Source: an uncultured Phycisphaerales bacterium (lineage in GTDB: Bacteria; Planctomycetota; Phycisphaerae; WQYP01). From it: DNA of 13,893 nt. The DNA is taken from contig CAIPTQ010000078.1 of assembly GCA_903868035.1 (NCBI GenBank), positions 1-13,893 on the forward strand, given 5' to 3'. The notes under the pieces were generated by a model that was not told where the DNA came from, made no database searches, and saw only the letters and a program-made list of their open reading frames with translations. Each line of letters opens with the position of its first letter. Positions within the stretch are counted from its first letter, which is position 1. This document shows positions 1 through 6,072 of this stretch, piece by piece. The position numbers were made by a program, and so were the translations under genes.

Positions 1-1
1 G

Positions 2-322
2 GCGATGCGGAAGGCGGGGCCGGTGCGGCTGCGGCCGATTCTGATGACGACGGTGGCGATGATCTTCGGGATGCTGCCGACGGCGTTGGGGACGGGGGAG
101 GGTTCGGAGCAGAATGCGCCGATGGCGGTGGCGATTATCGGGGGTCTGGTGAGTTCGACGCTGCTGACGCTGCTGGTGGTGCCGGTGGTGTATTCGCTGT
201 TGGATCCGATGAGCGAGTTTATCCGTCGGAAGGTGAAGAGCGAGGGTTCTGGGAGTATGAAGGCGCATGTGCCGGAGGAGGAGCAGAGGAAGGAGGAGGA
301 GCGGGAGGGGGTGATGGTGTGA
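2..322 (+). CDS. RND efflux transporter, C-terminal end (partial, 5' end outside window)
   Basis: The reading frame is open to the left edge, so only about the last 106 residues are present. They hold the conserved last part of an AcrB/HAE1-type inner-membrane RND pump: an RLRPILMTT stretch before a transmembrane helix ([20 protein letters not shown] region), then a final helix ([20 protein letters not shown]). RND pumps use the proton gradient to expel drugs, metals or other compounds through a periplasmic adaptor and an outer-membrane channel. The substrate cannot be told from this tail. After the last helix the protein ends in a hydrophilic tail of about 40 residues, rich in E, K and R ([12 protein letters not shown]), longer than in many family members. 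The gene is convergent with the GH9 gene. Its [10 protein letters not shown] codons recur almost exactly downstream at 455-484. The family is clear from sequence; the subfamily is not. Confidence 0.9.
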   Translation, partial: AMRKAGPVRLRPILMTTVAMIFGMLPTALGTGEGSEQNAPMAVAIIGGLVSSTLLTLLVVPVVYSLLDPMSEFIRRKVKSEGSGSMKAHVPEEEQRKEEEREGVMV

Positions 323-333
323 GGGGGGATTGA

Positions 334-361
334 ATCATTTAGTCATTTAATCATTTAATCA
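334..361. repeat. Tandem octamer repeat, (A/G)TCATTTA x3.5
   Basis: Three perfect or near-perfect 8-bp units (ATCATTTA, GTCATTTA, ATCATTTA) and a half unit (ATCA) lie 11 bases after the RND stop codon. The tract is AT-rich inside very GC-rich surroundings. Similar tandem ATCATTTA-type tracts are, from memory, common between genes in planctomycetes. Function is unknown. Confidence 0.8.
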
Positions 362-427
362 ATGAGTGAGAGATTTTTCTGGCGGCGAGGGTGCCAACGT
401 AATTGCACCGTGGTTTCGCCGGCGGCG

Positions 428-460
428 GCCGACGAGGGCGTCGGCACCACTTGTGTGCCG
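428..460. terminator. Two overlapping perfect hairpins in the convergent RND/GH9 gap; possible bidirectional terminator
   Basis: GCCGACG (428-434) and CGTCGGC (439-445) form a perfect 7-bp stem with a 4-base loop. CGGCAC (442-447) and GTGCCG (455-460) form a second perfect 6-bp stem with a 7-base loop. The two share bases 442-445, so they exclude each other. No T-run follows on either strand, so an intrinsic terminator is only a possibility. The position between two convergent genes fits that role; a repeat-element core is the alternative. Confidence 0.35.
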
Positions 461-484
461 GTAGTGTATTCGTTGTTGGATCCG
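455..484 (+). repeat. 30-bp near-copy of the RND gene 3' end (matches 179-208)
   Basis: Bases 455-484 match 179-208 at 28 of 30 positions. Both copies encode [10 protein letters not shown], and the two differences are third-position (GTG/GTA) or first-position (CTG/TTG) changes that leave the amino acid unchanged. The copy sits in a 50-codon frame (ATG at 362, TAA at 512-514) with no other RND similarity. It is therefore a fragment and not a second gene. Possible origins are a decayed duplicate pump gene or a recombination scar. Confidence 0.7.
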
Positions 485-529
485 GCGGGATCACCGAAGA
501 CCACTACCCAATAACCACGGACCACGGCG

Positions 530-2614
530 CTACTTCTTGGTCGAGCTGTAGGGATCAAGCTTTGTGTCAAACTTCCCGCCATTGCCCAGCACCGGGTAGA
601 CCGCCGAGGGGAAACACAAACTCTGATAGATCGTGAATTCGCTCCACTGGATCGAGCCCTGGTTGTCGATGTACTTCCGCTCGCGCGGCAGTGTGGCCAC
701 CGCCGGCACCGACGTGCCGGTGCCGGTCCCGCCCGGGCCGAACACCAGAATTCCCGGCCGCGGGCCCCAGTTCTGCTGTTTGGTGAAGCCCGTCTCGCGG
801 TCATGGGGATTGTTCACGCGGTTGAACCCCAGTCCCGTCATGTAGCACTTGCCGACCGGGTTGAGCCCCTGCACGTAGTCCATCAACTGGCTGGCGGCAT
901 CGATGTATTTCTGTTCCCTGGTCAGCGACCACTGCAGGAGGCAGGGGAACGCGTATTGCCCCTGGGCCGAGTTGCTGCCCCACCAGGAGAGGTTCGGCGG
1001 CGTGCCGACGGGGTAGGCGTTGGCGGCCAGAAAGCCGAGTTGCTTGTCCGCCGCGCCCTTGAGCGCCGCCTTCATCCGCGCCACCACGGCCGGGTCCGTC
1101 GGGCGGTTCTTTTCAATGATGTACGAATAGAAGAACGACGCCAGCCAGGCCCGGGAGGCGAACGACTCCGGCCCGGCGTTGTACGAGTTGATATATTGAT
1201 CCACATTCGGCGCCAGGTCTTTGACCATCTGGTGCGCGGCCTCATCCCCCGTCAGCAGGTACTTCTGCACCGCATAGTACATCTTGTGCGTCACCGGCGC
1301 GGACGCCCCCCCCGCGCCGGCCGCCGCAAAGGCCAGCTCCGCATGTTTTTGCAGCGTTGCCGAACGTGCCGCATCATACGGTTTGTACAGCCGAGCCAGG
1401 TGCATGAAGATTCCCGCGCCGAAACTCGCCGACCTGGGGTCCGTGACTTCCGTGCCGAACTTGGTCTTGTCGCCCTGGTACGTGCCCCAGGGCGAATAGC
1501 CCTTGGTCTCGGTGCCCCAGTGAATGGTCCCGTCCGGCTCCTGCATGTATTCCCAGAACATCGTACCCCACATGGCCTCATCGAGGATGTCGGGAATGCC
1601 ATTGCCTTTGCCCAGAATGTGGAACGTGGCATCAAACTTGTCGGGGATGTTGAACTGATCGTCCGTGAACAGGCTGGGGAACGCCTCATACGTCGTCATG
1701 AGCGTTGCCGGCACGTCCATGTGATAGGTGCGGCGGTCGGCGTCGCCGGCATCGTGATAGCCGCCCCAGGCCTCGAACGTCGGCTCATTGCCCTGCACCA
1801 CCAGGTTCGCCTCGCCGATCCGCCCGTTGACCTTGTAAATCGTCACGTGGCACGGATCCTGCTTAATATCATGATCCGCGTACGGCGTCACAATCGGACA
1901 GCCGCACCGCTGTTCATACAACGACCGGAACGCCACCTGGCCGAGCTTCCGCGAGAAATCGGCGCCCACGCCAAACGGATATGACGCCCCATACCCCTTG
2001 ACGGCAATCCGGTACGGCCCGCCCTCGGGCACTGCCGCCAGGTCGATCCGGTAGACAAAATCGCCGGACGAGGCATCCTTGCCGATCTCCTGGAGCTTGC
2101 CCTGGGTGATGGGGGCGCCACCCGCCACGCCCTCGGTCATCTTATACACTGCATACTCCGGCAAGGCGCCGGCGATCGGCTTGACCCCGCCGTCGCCCAG
2201 CCAGATGGCGAAATTGGCGTAGCGCACCTTGGAGAGGGCGCTGTAGGCGCTTTGATTGGTCTTGATCGACTCGCAGAAGATCGTCTTGTCATCAAACGTA
2301 AACGCCATTTCGCCGTGGGGCGTCTGGAGCGTGTATTTGGTGCCGTTCACCAATTCGGGCACTTGCAGATAGATGTGATGTTCGCACCGGTCGGCCTCGG
2401 TGACGAACTTATTGAGCGCCTGCACCGGCTGGCCATTGAGCTTCCACGCGGCCAGATCGCCGGTGTTGACTTCCGTGGCATTGATGGTTGTGCTGGTGAA
2501 GAAGGCCACCAGTTCCGTGTTGGATGCCGTGCGGATCTCCTTGAGCGTGAGGGCGCCCCATGCGGGCATGGCTGCCGAACCCAGACAAAACGCGAGTGCC
2601 AGGATACGTTTCAT
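530..2614 (-). CDS. Secreted glycoside hydrolase family 9 (cellulase-like) protein
   Basis: 694 aa. Starting at the ATG at 2614 gives a signal peptide (MKRILALAFCLGSAAMPAWG) and an AGGAG ribosome site 7 bases upstream. An in-frame start 15 codons earlier would bury the signal peptide. After the signal comes an Ig-like stretch (about 21-105), then a CelD_N-type Ig domain (about 110-225), then the catalytic (alpha/alpha)6 region (about 230-690). The GH9 base motif appears as GGYHDAGDADRRTYH, with D288 and D291. NNPHDRETG (H604, R606) matches the PHHR-type substrate motif. SEFTIYQS near residue 659 supplies the expected catalytic acid Glu. GH9 enzymes are inverting beta-1,4-glucanases or exo-acting glucosidases/glucosaminidases. 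The canonical GGWYDAGD is altered, so the substrate is uncertain. No dockerin or C-terminal CBM is seen. The gene has its own promoter and lies downstream of a LuxR-type regulator. Confidence 0.88.
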   Translation of the reverse strand: MKRILALAFCLGSAAMPAWGALTLKEIRTASNTELVAFFTSTTINATEVNTGDLAAWKLNGQPVQALNKFVTEADRCEHHIYLQVPELVNGTKYTLQTPHGEMAFTFDDKTIFCESIKTNQSAYSALSKVRYANFAIWLGDGGVKPIAGALPEYAVYKMTEGVAGGAPITQGKLQEIGKDASSGDFVYRIDLAAVPEGGPYRIAVKGYGASYPFGVGADFSRKLGQVAFRSLYEQRCGCPIVTPYADHDIKQDPCHVTIYKVNGRIGEANLVVQGNEPTFEAWGGYHDAGDADRRTYHMDVPATLMTTYEAFPSLFTDDQFNIPDKFDATFHILGKGNGIPDILDEAMWGTMFWEYMQEPDGTIHWGTETKGYSPWGTYQGDKTKFGTEVTDPRSASFGAGIFMHLARLYKPYDAARSATLQKHAELAFAAAGAGGASAPVTHKMYYAVQKYLLTGDEAAHQMVKDLAPNVDQYINSYNAGPESFASRAWLASFFYSYIIEKNRPTDPAVVARMKAALKGAADKQLGFLAANAYPVGTPPNLSWWGSNSAQGQYAFPCLLQWSLTREQKYIDAASQLMDYVQGLNPVGKCYMTGLGFNRVNNPHDRETGFTKQQNWGPRPGILVFGPGGTGTGTSVPAVATLPRERKYIDNQGSIQWSEFTIYQSLCFPSAVYPVLGNGGKFDTKLDPYSSTKK

Positions 2615-2642
2615 GCAATGACTCCTGCTGCGAAAGAATGGC

Positions 2643-2651
2643 ATTATAACA
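2643..2651 (-). promoter_or_regulatory. Extended -10 promoter of the GH9 gene
   Basis: Read on the - strand, the sequence TGTTATAAT is a perfect extended -10 element (TGnTATAAT). It lies 28 bases before the GH9 start codon and would give a leader of about 20 bases containing the AGGAG site. No good -35 hexamer is present; that region is taken up by the first palindrome unit of the adjacent array. An extended -10 can work without a -35. The element is seen directly; its activity is inferred. Confidence 0.5.
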
Positions 2652-2661
2652 CAACCCATGC

Positions 2662-2851
2662 GGGCTACGGCACGCGGAGCCTGCCACCCTGCGGGCTACG
2701 GCACGCGGAGCCTGCTACCCTGCTAAAGAATACCATCTTAACCCAACTCATGCGAGCTACGGCACGCGGAGCGATGCCTGCTACCCTGCTACGGCACGCG
2801 GAGCGATGCCTGCTACCCTGCTACGGCACGTGGAGCGATGCCTGCTACTTT
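2662..2851. repeat. REP-like array: five imperfect palindromes of about 31 bp
   Basis: Five copies of CTACGGCACG(C/T)GGAGC begin at 2665, 2696, 2757, 2789 and 2821, giving spacings of 31, 61, 32 and 32. Each contains GGCA...TGCC arms around a GGA loop. In units 3-5 the stem is GGCA-CGC / GCG-A-TGCC with one bulged A (unit 5 has a T-G wobble). Units 1 and 2 have a C/C mismatch instead. Units end in CTGC(T/C)AC. The last unit overlaps the end of the neighbouring regulator gene and contains its stop codon (TAG on the - strand, 2845-2847). The unit fills the whole period, so there are no spacers as in CRISPR. Confidence 0.8.
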
Positions 2852-3768
2852 GGTGCCGCATCCGCACCGCTGGCCGCGTAGGGGGGTGAAGGCGCGGAGT
2901 TGGTGTCGGATTGGGGGCTGGGGGATTGCAGGTAGGTCACGAGGTTGGCGGCGCGGTTCTGGAGTCCGAGCTTGCGGCGGATATTCTCGCGGTGCCGGCG
3001 GACGGTGCCCTTGGCGATGCAGCGGATTTGGGCGATTTCCTTGGTGGACAGGCCGTTGCGGATCATGGCGCAAATGGCGATCTCGACGGGCGTGAGTTCC
3101 AGGTGGCTGGTGGAGAGCTGGGAGAGGAAGGGGGAGGCGATCTCCTGGAGGCTCTGGCGCAGGAGCGTGACGTAGGACCGGTGGCGGCCGGTGACGACGA
3201 GTTCGAGTTCGTAGACCAGGGGCATGATGATTTTCTGGACGTTGGCGACCATGGCGGCGCGGATTTCGCGTTTTTCATCCTCGAGGCGCGAGAGCACCGT
3301 GCGCAGGGCGATGTTGGTTTCCTGGAGGACCTGGTTCTGGCTGTGGAGCAGGCGATGGGCTTCCTTGAGGTCCACCTCGGCTTTCATGTGCGTGAGGGTG
3401 GTGGCGATGCGTTCGGCGACGACGCGGAGGAGGGAGTATTCCTCCTTAAGGAAAGGGCCGTCGGGGCGGGCGGGGACGCCCTCGCGGTAGCAGACTTCGA
3501 CCACGCCCATGAGCTTGCCGTCGCCGCGGACCTCGACGGCCATTTGCCAGGGGCCTTCGCGGAAGTGTTCGCTGGTGTAGGCGGCGTCCTGGAGTTTGAT
3601 GCGGGCGCAGGCGAAGGGGGGGTAGCGCCAACTGCGGGGCAGGCTGTCCACGACGCCCTGGAGGAAGCGCGGGGCGGAGTTGGGGTAGGTTTCGCGGAGC
3701 TTGGAGATGCCGTAGAGGCATTCGAGTTCCTTGACGCGCTCGCCGAGGTTGATTTCGAGTTCGGACAT
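2845..3768 (-). CDS. GAF-like / coiled-coil / LuxR-type HTH transcriptional regulator
   Basis: 307 aa from the ATG at 3768. Residues about 1-135 begin ELEINLGERVKELECLYGIS and continue through PPFACARI and GVVEVCYRE; this resembles the GAF-like sensor fold found at the start of many delta-proteobacterial and PVC signalling proteins. A long helical coiled coil follows (about 140-200: LHSQNQVLQETNIALR, then VANVQKIIMPLVYEL). The C-terminal LuxR/GerE helix-turn-helix spans about 225-282 (LTPVEIAICAMIRNGLSTKE, GTVRRHRENIRRKLGLQN). There is no receiver domain, so input is probably a ligand or partner sensed by the N-terminal part. The start is uncertain: the ATG lacks a ribosome site, while a GTG at 3870 with a weak GGTGG upstream would add a 34-residue Pro/Ala-rich N-terminus. 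The next gene on the same strand is the GH9 enzyme, which could be a target. Confidence 0.85.
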   Translation of the reverse strand: MSELEINLGERVKELECLYGISKLRETYPNSAPRFLQGVVDSLPRSWRYPPFACARIKLQDAAYTSEHFREGPWQMAVEVRGDGKLMGVVEVCYREGVPARPDGPFLKEEYSLLRVVAERIATTLTHMKAEVDLKEAHRLLHSQNQVLQETNIALRTVLSRLEDEKREIRAAMVANVQKIIMPLVYELELVVTGRHRSYVTLLRQSLQEIASPFLSQLSTSHLELTPVEIAICAMIRNGLSTKEIAQIRCIAKGTVRRHRENIRRKLGLQNRAANLVTYLQSPSPQSDTNSAPSPPYAASGADAAPK

Positions 3769-3967
3769 GGGGCCGGAGTCGGCATAGGGGGGGGCCTTGG
3801 GCGGGGCGGCGGGCGCGGGGCGGCGCTGCGGTTGGGGATGCGGACGGACGGGGGCGGTTTTACGGATCACGGGGCACCACCATGAATTACACATGCGGAG
3901 ACAGGAGGCCATAGAACACGCACATGATCGCACACGTGGGCGCAGGGTGTCAAGAAATCACCGGCGA

Positions 3968-4011
3968 TTTACGCGAATATACGTAAAGGTTGTAATTGCA
4001 ATATGTTACGT
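3968..4011. promoter_or_regulatory. Cluster of three TTACG/CGTAA half-sites (candidate operator)
   Basis: TTTACG (3968-3973) and CGTAAA (3982-3987) form a perfect 6-bp inverted repeat with an 8-base spacer, a 20-bp operator-like palindrome. ACGTAA (3981-3986) pairs again with TTACGT (4006-4011) across 19 bases. The three half-sites alternate in orientation and overlap the AT-rich promoter region. The regulator is unknown; the LuxR-type protein encoded next door is one candidate. Confidence 0.4.
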
Positions 4012-4050
4012 TATTTTATTCAATGTGCGTCGCCGCAGAGCCTGATCCGG

Positions 4051-4120
4051 TTCATGTAAATCGTATGTGATTCATGTGTATAAGCAGTAGCATCAAATAT
4101 ATGCATTCTATGTTGCTTAT
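4051..4120. promoter_or_regulatory. Direct repeat TTCATGT and inverted repeat ATAAGCA/TGCTTAT
   Basis: TTCATGT occurs at 4051-4057 and 4071-4077, exactly 20 bases apart, about two helical turns. ATAAGCA (4080-4086) and TGCTTAT (4114-4120) are a perfect 7-bp inverted repeat 27 bases apart, enclosing an ATGCAT palindrome. They lie 130-200 bases before the small gene upstream of gdhA. Protein binding sites or part of a folded leader RNA are both possible. Confidence 0.3.
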
Positions 4121-4252
4121 CAGCTACAGTTGCCGCCTTGTAGACTCCCCGGCCCGCCACTAGTGTGATTTCCCGCATGTTACACCGGCAACGCCGCCGC
4201 CGCGGGCCACGGAAATGGGGCTCCGCCCGGCGTCGCCCACGGAGGACGCACG

Positions 4253-4564
4253 ATGACCGCCAACCGTCCGGCGGACTGGAACGACCCCCGCGGCCAAACC
4301 GGCCCGGACACTGTGCCCCCGCCCCCGGGCGCGTTCCCATCCGACCATCTGCTCGAGGTCGCCGGGGCGGTCACCCAGGATGCCGCCCAAGTCTGGGCCG
4401 ACCTCTGGGGCCAGTTCAAGGACCACGTCACCCCCGACGGCCGCGTCCTGCCGGACCTGGAAAAGGGGTTCGTGCCGGCCTGCGGTTGGGGCGAGTTCAT
4501 GGAGAAGTTCTGGCTGCTCAAACACTACCTCGACTCGGTGTCGCGGGTATGCAAGCGCAAGTGA
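4253..4564 (+). CDS. Small protein of unknown function upstream of gdhA
   Basis: 103 aa. A strong ribosome site, GGAGGA, lies 6 bases before the ATG, which makes translation likely. I do not recognise the family. The first 30 residues are Pro/Asp/Gly-rich and look disordered. From about residue 30 the protein is helical: DHLLEVAGAVTQDAAQVWAD, then a loop with TPDGRVLPD, then GWGEFMEKFWLLKHYLDSV and a basic CKRK end. Cysteines are at 77 and 100. There is no signal peptide or membrane helix, so it is probably cytosolic. It ends 62 bases before gdhA on the same strand with no terminator of clear strength between, so the two are probably co-transcribed. That suggests a link to glutamate metabolism, but this is context only. 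Confidence 0.75.
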   Translation: MTANRPADWNDPRGQTGPDTVPPPPGAFPSDHLLEVAGAVTQDAAQVWADLWGQFKDHVTPDGRVLPDLEKGFVPACGWGEFMEKFWLLKHYLDSVSRVCKRK

Positions 4565-4573
4565 TTCCGCCCC

Positions 4574-4601
4574 GGCCTGGCGGAGGTTCCTCGGTCAGGC
4601 C
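4574..4601 (+). other. Hairpin between the small gene and gdhA
   Basis: GGCCTG (4574-4579) and CAGGCC (4596-4601) form a perfect 6-bp stem enclosing a smaller GAG/CTC stem. There is no T-run, so it does not look like an intrinsic terminator. It sits about 13 bases before the AAGGAG site of gdhA and could affect transcript processing or relative expression. Confidence 0.35.
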
Positions 4602-4626
4602 CCGGCCCACAAACCAAGGAGTTCGC

Positions 4627-6003
4627 ATGTCTTCAACCGTTACCGCAGAATCCCAAGCCCCCGTCCAGGCGGCCATCGCCTCCTTCATGGAGCAGGTGAC
4701 CACCCAGGCGCCCGGCGAGCCGGAATTCCACCAGGCCGTCCAGGAAGCCGCCGAATGCGTCATGCCCGTCGTCCTGGCCAACCCCGCCTACCGCAAGGCC
4801 AAGATCCTCGAGCGGATGGTCGTGCCGGATCGCGTGATCATGTTCCGCGTCGCCTGGATCGACGATCACGGCACCGTGCAGGTCAACCGCGGCTACCGCG
4901 TGCAGATGAACAACGCCATTGGCCCGTACAAGGGCGGCCTGCGGTTCCATCCGTCGGTCTACCTGGGCGTGCTCAAGTTCCTGGCCTTCGAGCAGGTGCT
5001 CAAGAACAGCCTGACCACCCTGCCCATGGGCGGGGCCAAGGGCGGCTCGGACTTTGACCCGCATGGCCGCAGCGACGGCGAAGTGATCCGCTTCTGCCAG
5101 GCCTTCATGTCCGAACTCTACAACCACATCGGGCCCGACATCGACGTACCCGCGGGCGACATCGGCGTGGGCGGCCGCGAGATCGGCGCGCTCTTCGGCC
5201 AGTACAAGCGCCTCACGCACCGCTTCAACGGCGTGCTTACCGGCAAGGGACTCAACTGGGGCGGCTCGAAGCTGCGTCCGGAGGCCACCGGGTACGGGGC
5301 GGTCTACTTCGCCCAGGAAATGATGGCCACCCGCGCCCAGACGCTGGCGGGCAAGATCGCCACCGTGTCCGGCTCGGGCAACGTCGCCCAGTACACCGTG
5401 GAGAAGCTCAACACCCTGGGCGCCAAGGTCGTCACGCTCTCGGATTCCGAAGGCACGGTCGTGGACATGGACGGCATCAATGCCGAGAAGCTCGCCTGGG
5501 TCATGGACCTCAAGAATGTCCGCCGCGGGCGCATTCGCGAGTACACCACGCAGTACAAGGGCGCCAAGTTCCTCGCCGGCCAGCGGCCCTGGGGCGTGAG
5601 CTGCCAGTTGGCGTTCCCGTCGGCGACGCAGAACGAAATCAACGGCCAGGATGCCGAGACGCTCGTCAAGAACGGCTGCGTCTGCATCAGCGAAGGCGCC
5701 AACATGCCTTCGACCCCGGAGGCCATCGATGTCTTCATCAAGGCCAGGGTGCTCTACGCGCCGGGCAAGGCGGCCAACGCCGGCGGCGTGGCGGTTTCGG
5801 GCCTCGAGATGACCCAGAACGCCGGCTGCATGCGGCGCGAACGCAACCAGGTCGATGACCAGCTCAAGGTCATCATGAAGTCGATCCACGACAACTGCGT
5901 CCAGTACGGCACCGAGAACGGGTTCGTCAACTACGTCCGCGGGGCCAACGTCGCCGGCTTCATCAAGGTTGCCGACGCCATGGTGCAGCAAGGCGTCTAC
6001 TGA
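4627..6003 (+). CDS. gdhA: NADP-type glutamate dehydrogenase
   Basis: 458 aa, the normal length of hexameric bacterial GdhA. The ATG at 4627 is preceded by AAGGAG at 5 bases; the frame is open further upstream, but that part overlaps the small gene and is not conserved. It catalyses 2-oxoglutarate + NH4+ + NADPH to glutamate in the cytosol. Seen: the substrate site NNAIGPYKGGLRFHP (K102), the catalytic Lys in LPMGGAKGGSDFDP (K138), the catalytic Asp in VPAGDIGVGGREIG (D178), the Rossmann glycine motif VSGSGNVAQ (248-255), and LSDSEG (271-276), which matches the SDS pattern of NADP-preferring enzymes such as that of E. coli. No key residue is missing. It is probably co-transcribed with the preceding small gene and ends at a strong terminator. 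Confidence 0.97.
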   Translation: MSSTVTAESQAPVQAAIASFMEQVTTQAPGEPEFHQAVQEAAECVMPVVLANPAYRKAKILERMVVPDRVIMFRVAWIDDHGTVQVNRGYRVQMNNAIGPYKGGLRFHPSVYLGVLKFLAFEQVLKNSLTTLPMGGAKGGSDFDPHGRSDGEVIRFCQAFMSELYNHIGPDIDVPAGDIGVGGREIGALFGQYKRLTHRFNGVLTGKGLNWGGSKLRPEATGYGAVYFAQEMMATRAQTLAGKIATVSGSGNVAQYTVEKLNTLGAKVVTLSDSEGTVVDMDGINAEKLAWVMDLKNVRRGRIREYTTQYKGAKFLAGQRPWGVSCQLAFPSATQNEINGQDAETLVKNGCVCISEGANMPSTPEAIDVFIKARVLYAPGKAANAGGVAVSGLEMTQNAGCMRRERNQVDDQLKVIMKSIHDNCVQYGTENGFVNYVRGANVAGFIKVADAMVQQGVY

Positions 6004-6028
6004 CCGGACTCCATCCCAGAACCAATGT

Positions 6029-6066
6029 GGGCTCGCAACTTTCTGGAGTTGCGGGCCCGCTTTCTT
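6029..6066 (+). terminator. Intrinsic terminator of gdhA
   Basis: Twelve base pairs join 6029-6040 (GGGCTCGCAACT) and 6047-6058 (AGTTGCGGGCCC), with one G-T wobble and a 6-base loop. GCTTTCTT follows. The stem starts 26 bases after the gdhA stop. This is the clearest terminator in the window. Confidence 0.8.
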
Positions 6067-6072
6067 GCGCCT

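Larger units (their letters stand above)
3769..4252. promoter_or_regulatory. Divergent intergenic region, AT-rich between 3960 and 4125
   Basis: This stretch separates the leftward LuxR gene from the rightward small gene and gdhA. Bases 3769-3870 may be coding if the regulator starts at the upstream GTG. The AT-rich centre should hold both promoters. One candidate for the rightward promoter is TTGTAA (3990-3995), 16 bases, TATTTT (4012-4017); the match is moderate. No tRNA, rRNA or known riboswitch is recognisable. Operator-like repeats inside are listed separately. Confidence 0.4.

Noticed and set aside
362..514. Small + strand frame of 50 codons ending in [19 protein letters not shown]
   Set aside because: No ribosome site and no family apart from the 10-residue RND echo; treated as a remnant, not a gene.
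803..1984. Long open frame (393 codons) on the + strand opposite the GH9 gene
   Set aside because: Antisense to a gene with clear GH9 motifs; composition rich in Arg, Val, Gly and His typical of a GC-rich shadow frame; no motif recognised.
2615..2659. Longer GH9 start at 2659
   Set aside because: The 15 extra residues overlap the promoter and would hide the signal peptide; the internal ATG has AGGAG at good spacing.
2662..2851. CRISPR array with a 31-32 bp period
   Set aside because: The repeated unit fills nearly the full period, so there are no unique spacers; units are degenerate and no cas genes are nearby.
4138..4175. CRP/FNR-like site TGTGA...TTACA before the small gene
   Set aside because: The half-sites are 11 bases apart instead of 6 and only one is a good match.
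4165..4626. N-terminal extension of gdhA back to 4165
   Set aside because: The extension overlaps the small gene in another frame, is not GDH-like, and the ATG at 4627 has a strong ribosome site.
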